A DNA stretch of 6,019 bases from positions 1 through 6,019 of the forward strand of contig DATLBA010000087.1 in NCBI GenBank assembly GCA_035527275.1. The letters run 5' to 3'. This document shows, one piece after another, positions 5,175 to 6,019 of this stretch; the stretch's first letter is position 1, and each line of letters begins with the position of its first letter. This DNA is from DATLBA01 sp035527275. GTDB lineage: Bacteria; Planctomycetota; Phycisphaerae; FEN-1346. The position numbers and the translations under genes are program-made. Under the pieces are notes generated by a model. It searched no databases. It had not been told where the DNA came from and worked only from the letters and a program-made list of their open reading frames with translations.

Positions 5175-6019
5175 ATGACCGATTCGCCGATTCCAAAATT
5201 TCTGGCCTACCTGGAACACGAGCGGAACTTCTCCGTTCACACTGTGCGTTCCTACGCGGCGGACCTGGCGCAGTTCGCCCGGTTCCTCAGCGGCCCGGGC
5301 GAGGGGGAAGCGGCAGCCGAGGAAGCGACGACTGAGCAGATTTGCCGCGTCACGCCTCTCGACCTGCGGCGGTACCTCGCTGAACTCCGCCGAGCCGACT
5401 ACGGCCGGGCCACCATCGCGCGGAAACTCGCCACGCTTCGCTCGTTCTACAAGTTCCTCGCACGCGAAGGCCTGGTCGAGCGGAACCCCGTCTCGACGGT
5501 CCGAACGCCGCGCCAGGAGAAGCGCCTGCCAAAGTTCCTCGAGCCGGACGAGATCGAACGGTTGCTCGCCGCACCAAAGGGCGACGACCTCCTGGCCCGC
5601 CGCGACGCTGCTATCCTCGAGGTGCTCTATTCCACCGGCATGCGCGTCGGCGAACTGGTGGGTTTGAACCTGGAGGACATCGATCCAATCGGCGAAGTGG
5701 CTCGTGTGCGCGGCAAAGGGCGCCGCGAGCGCCTCGCGCCGCTCGGTTCCTACGCGGTTCGGGCGCTCGACCGGTATCTTGCTGCGCGCGCCGAGGCTGA
5801 TGTCCGCGACGCTGAAGCGGTCTTCATCAACCGGCACGGCCGACGGCTGAGCGCCCGTAGCGTACGGCGAAACCTGGCCAAATACCTGATCATCGCGGAC
5901 CTTGACCCCAGCGTCTCGCCGCATACCCTCCGCCACTCGTTCGCCACTCACATGCTCGAACGCGGGGCGGACCTGCGGGCCGTCCAGGAACTCCTGGGCC
6001 ACCGCAGCCTCTCGACCAC
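5175..6019 (+). CDS. xerC: Tyrosine recombinase XerC/XerD family (C-terminal end beyond window)
   Basis: 281 complete codons are visible before the right edge. The core-binding SAM-like domain spans about 5-100 (ERNFSVHTVRSYAADLAQF; ATIARKLATLRSFYKFL) and the catalytic domain starts near 118 (LPKFLEPDEIERLL). Catalytic residues present are R157 in TGMRVGEL, K181 in RGKGRRE, H250 and R253 in SPHTLRHSFATHML, and H276 in LLGHRSLST. The nucleophilic Tyr, expected about 10 residues later, is outside the window. Such enzymes resolve chromosome dimers at dif. The short linker, the KRLPKFL segment and GADLRAVQELLGH point to a housekeeping Xer enzyme rather than a phage integrase. XerC is preferred over XerD on general resemblance only. 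Residues about 40-56 carry an acidic Ala/Glu-rich insert between N-terminal helices. No Shine-Dalgarno site precedes the ATG, which suggests re-initiation after the small gene 3 bases upstream. Confidence 0.92.
   Translation, partial: MTDSPIPKFLAYLEHERNFSVHTVRSYAADLAQFARFLSGPGEGEAAAEEATTEQICRVTPLDLRRYLAELRRADYGRATIARKLATLRSFYKFLAREGLVERNPVSTVRTPRQEKRLPKFLEPDEIERLLAAPKGDDLLARRDAAILEVLYSTGMRVGELVGLNLEDIDPIGEVARVRGKGRRERLAPLGSYAVRALDRYLAARAEADVRDAEAVFINRHGRRLSARSVRRNLAKYLIIADLDPSVSPHTLRHSFATHMLERGADLRAVQELLGHRSLST

Noticed and set aside
4971..6002. A 343-codon open frame on the minus strand opposite xerC
   Set aside because: It runs antisense to a clear Xer recombinase with all visible catalytic residues. 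Its translation has no recognisable domain. Long antisense frames are expected in GC-rich coding DNA.
1..6019. Mobile element, prophage, CRISPR array, tRNA or toxin-antitoxin module
   Set aside because: I saw no direct-repeat array, transposase, terminal inverted repeats or tRNA-like fold. The recombinase resembles a housekeeping Xer enzyme, and the small gene next to it has no toxin or antitoxin motif.

Overview
The window looks like ordinary chromosomal DNA from a GC-rich bacterium. It has dense coding, several clear housekeeping enzymes and no sign of transposons, CRISPR arrays, tRNA or rRNA. I suspect a member of the Planctomycetota (Phycisphaerae-like), from the style of the short LeuC, the TrpD and the small CxxC protein, and from the weak use of Shine-Dalgarno sites. 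This is recognition from memory, not a database result, so the phylum is an inference.

Layout: the first 4.67 kb is read on the minus strand, in the order galK (4666-3473), trpD (3405-2392), a small four-cysteine protein (2273-1965), leuC-type dehydratase large subunit (1925-660), and a YihY/BrkB-family membrane protein cut by the left edge (573-1). The right part is read on the plus strand: a 65-residue protein of unknown function (4974-5171), then a XerC/XerD-type tyrosine recombinase cut by the right edge (5175-6019). A divergent non-coding gap (4667-4973) separates the two groups.

Transcription: a good sigma70-like promoter (4699-4728) lies just upstream of galK and would serve galK and probably trpD, 67 bases downstream. 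A second candidate with an extended -10 (2336-2364) lies before the small CxxC gene and could drive that gene, leuC and brkB. The plus-strand pair is separated by 3 bases, and xerC has no Shine-Dalgarno sequence, which suggests coupled translation.

Gene function: galK is the first Leloir phosphorylation step, trpD a tryptophan-biosynthesis step and leuC a leucine-biosynthesis (or related) step. Each stands without its usual partners (galT/galE, other trp genes, leuD) inside the window, so the minus-strand group is a mixed row of metabolic genes and not a pathway operon. I found no convincing undescribed system. The items most worth a second look are the two small unknown proteins, each closely linked to a conserved gene, and the translation-start arrangement at leuC.
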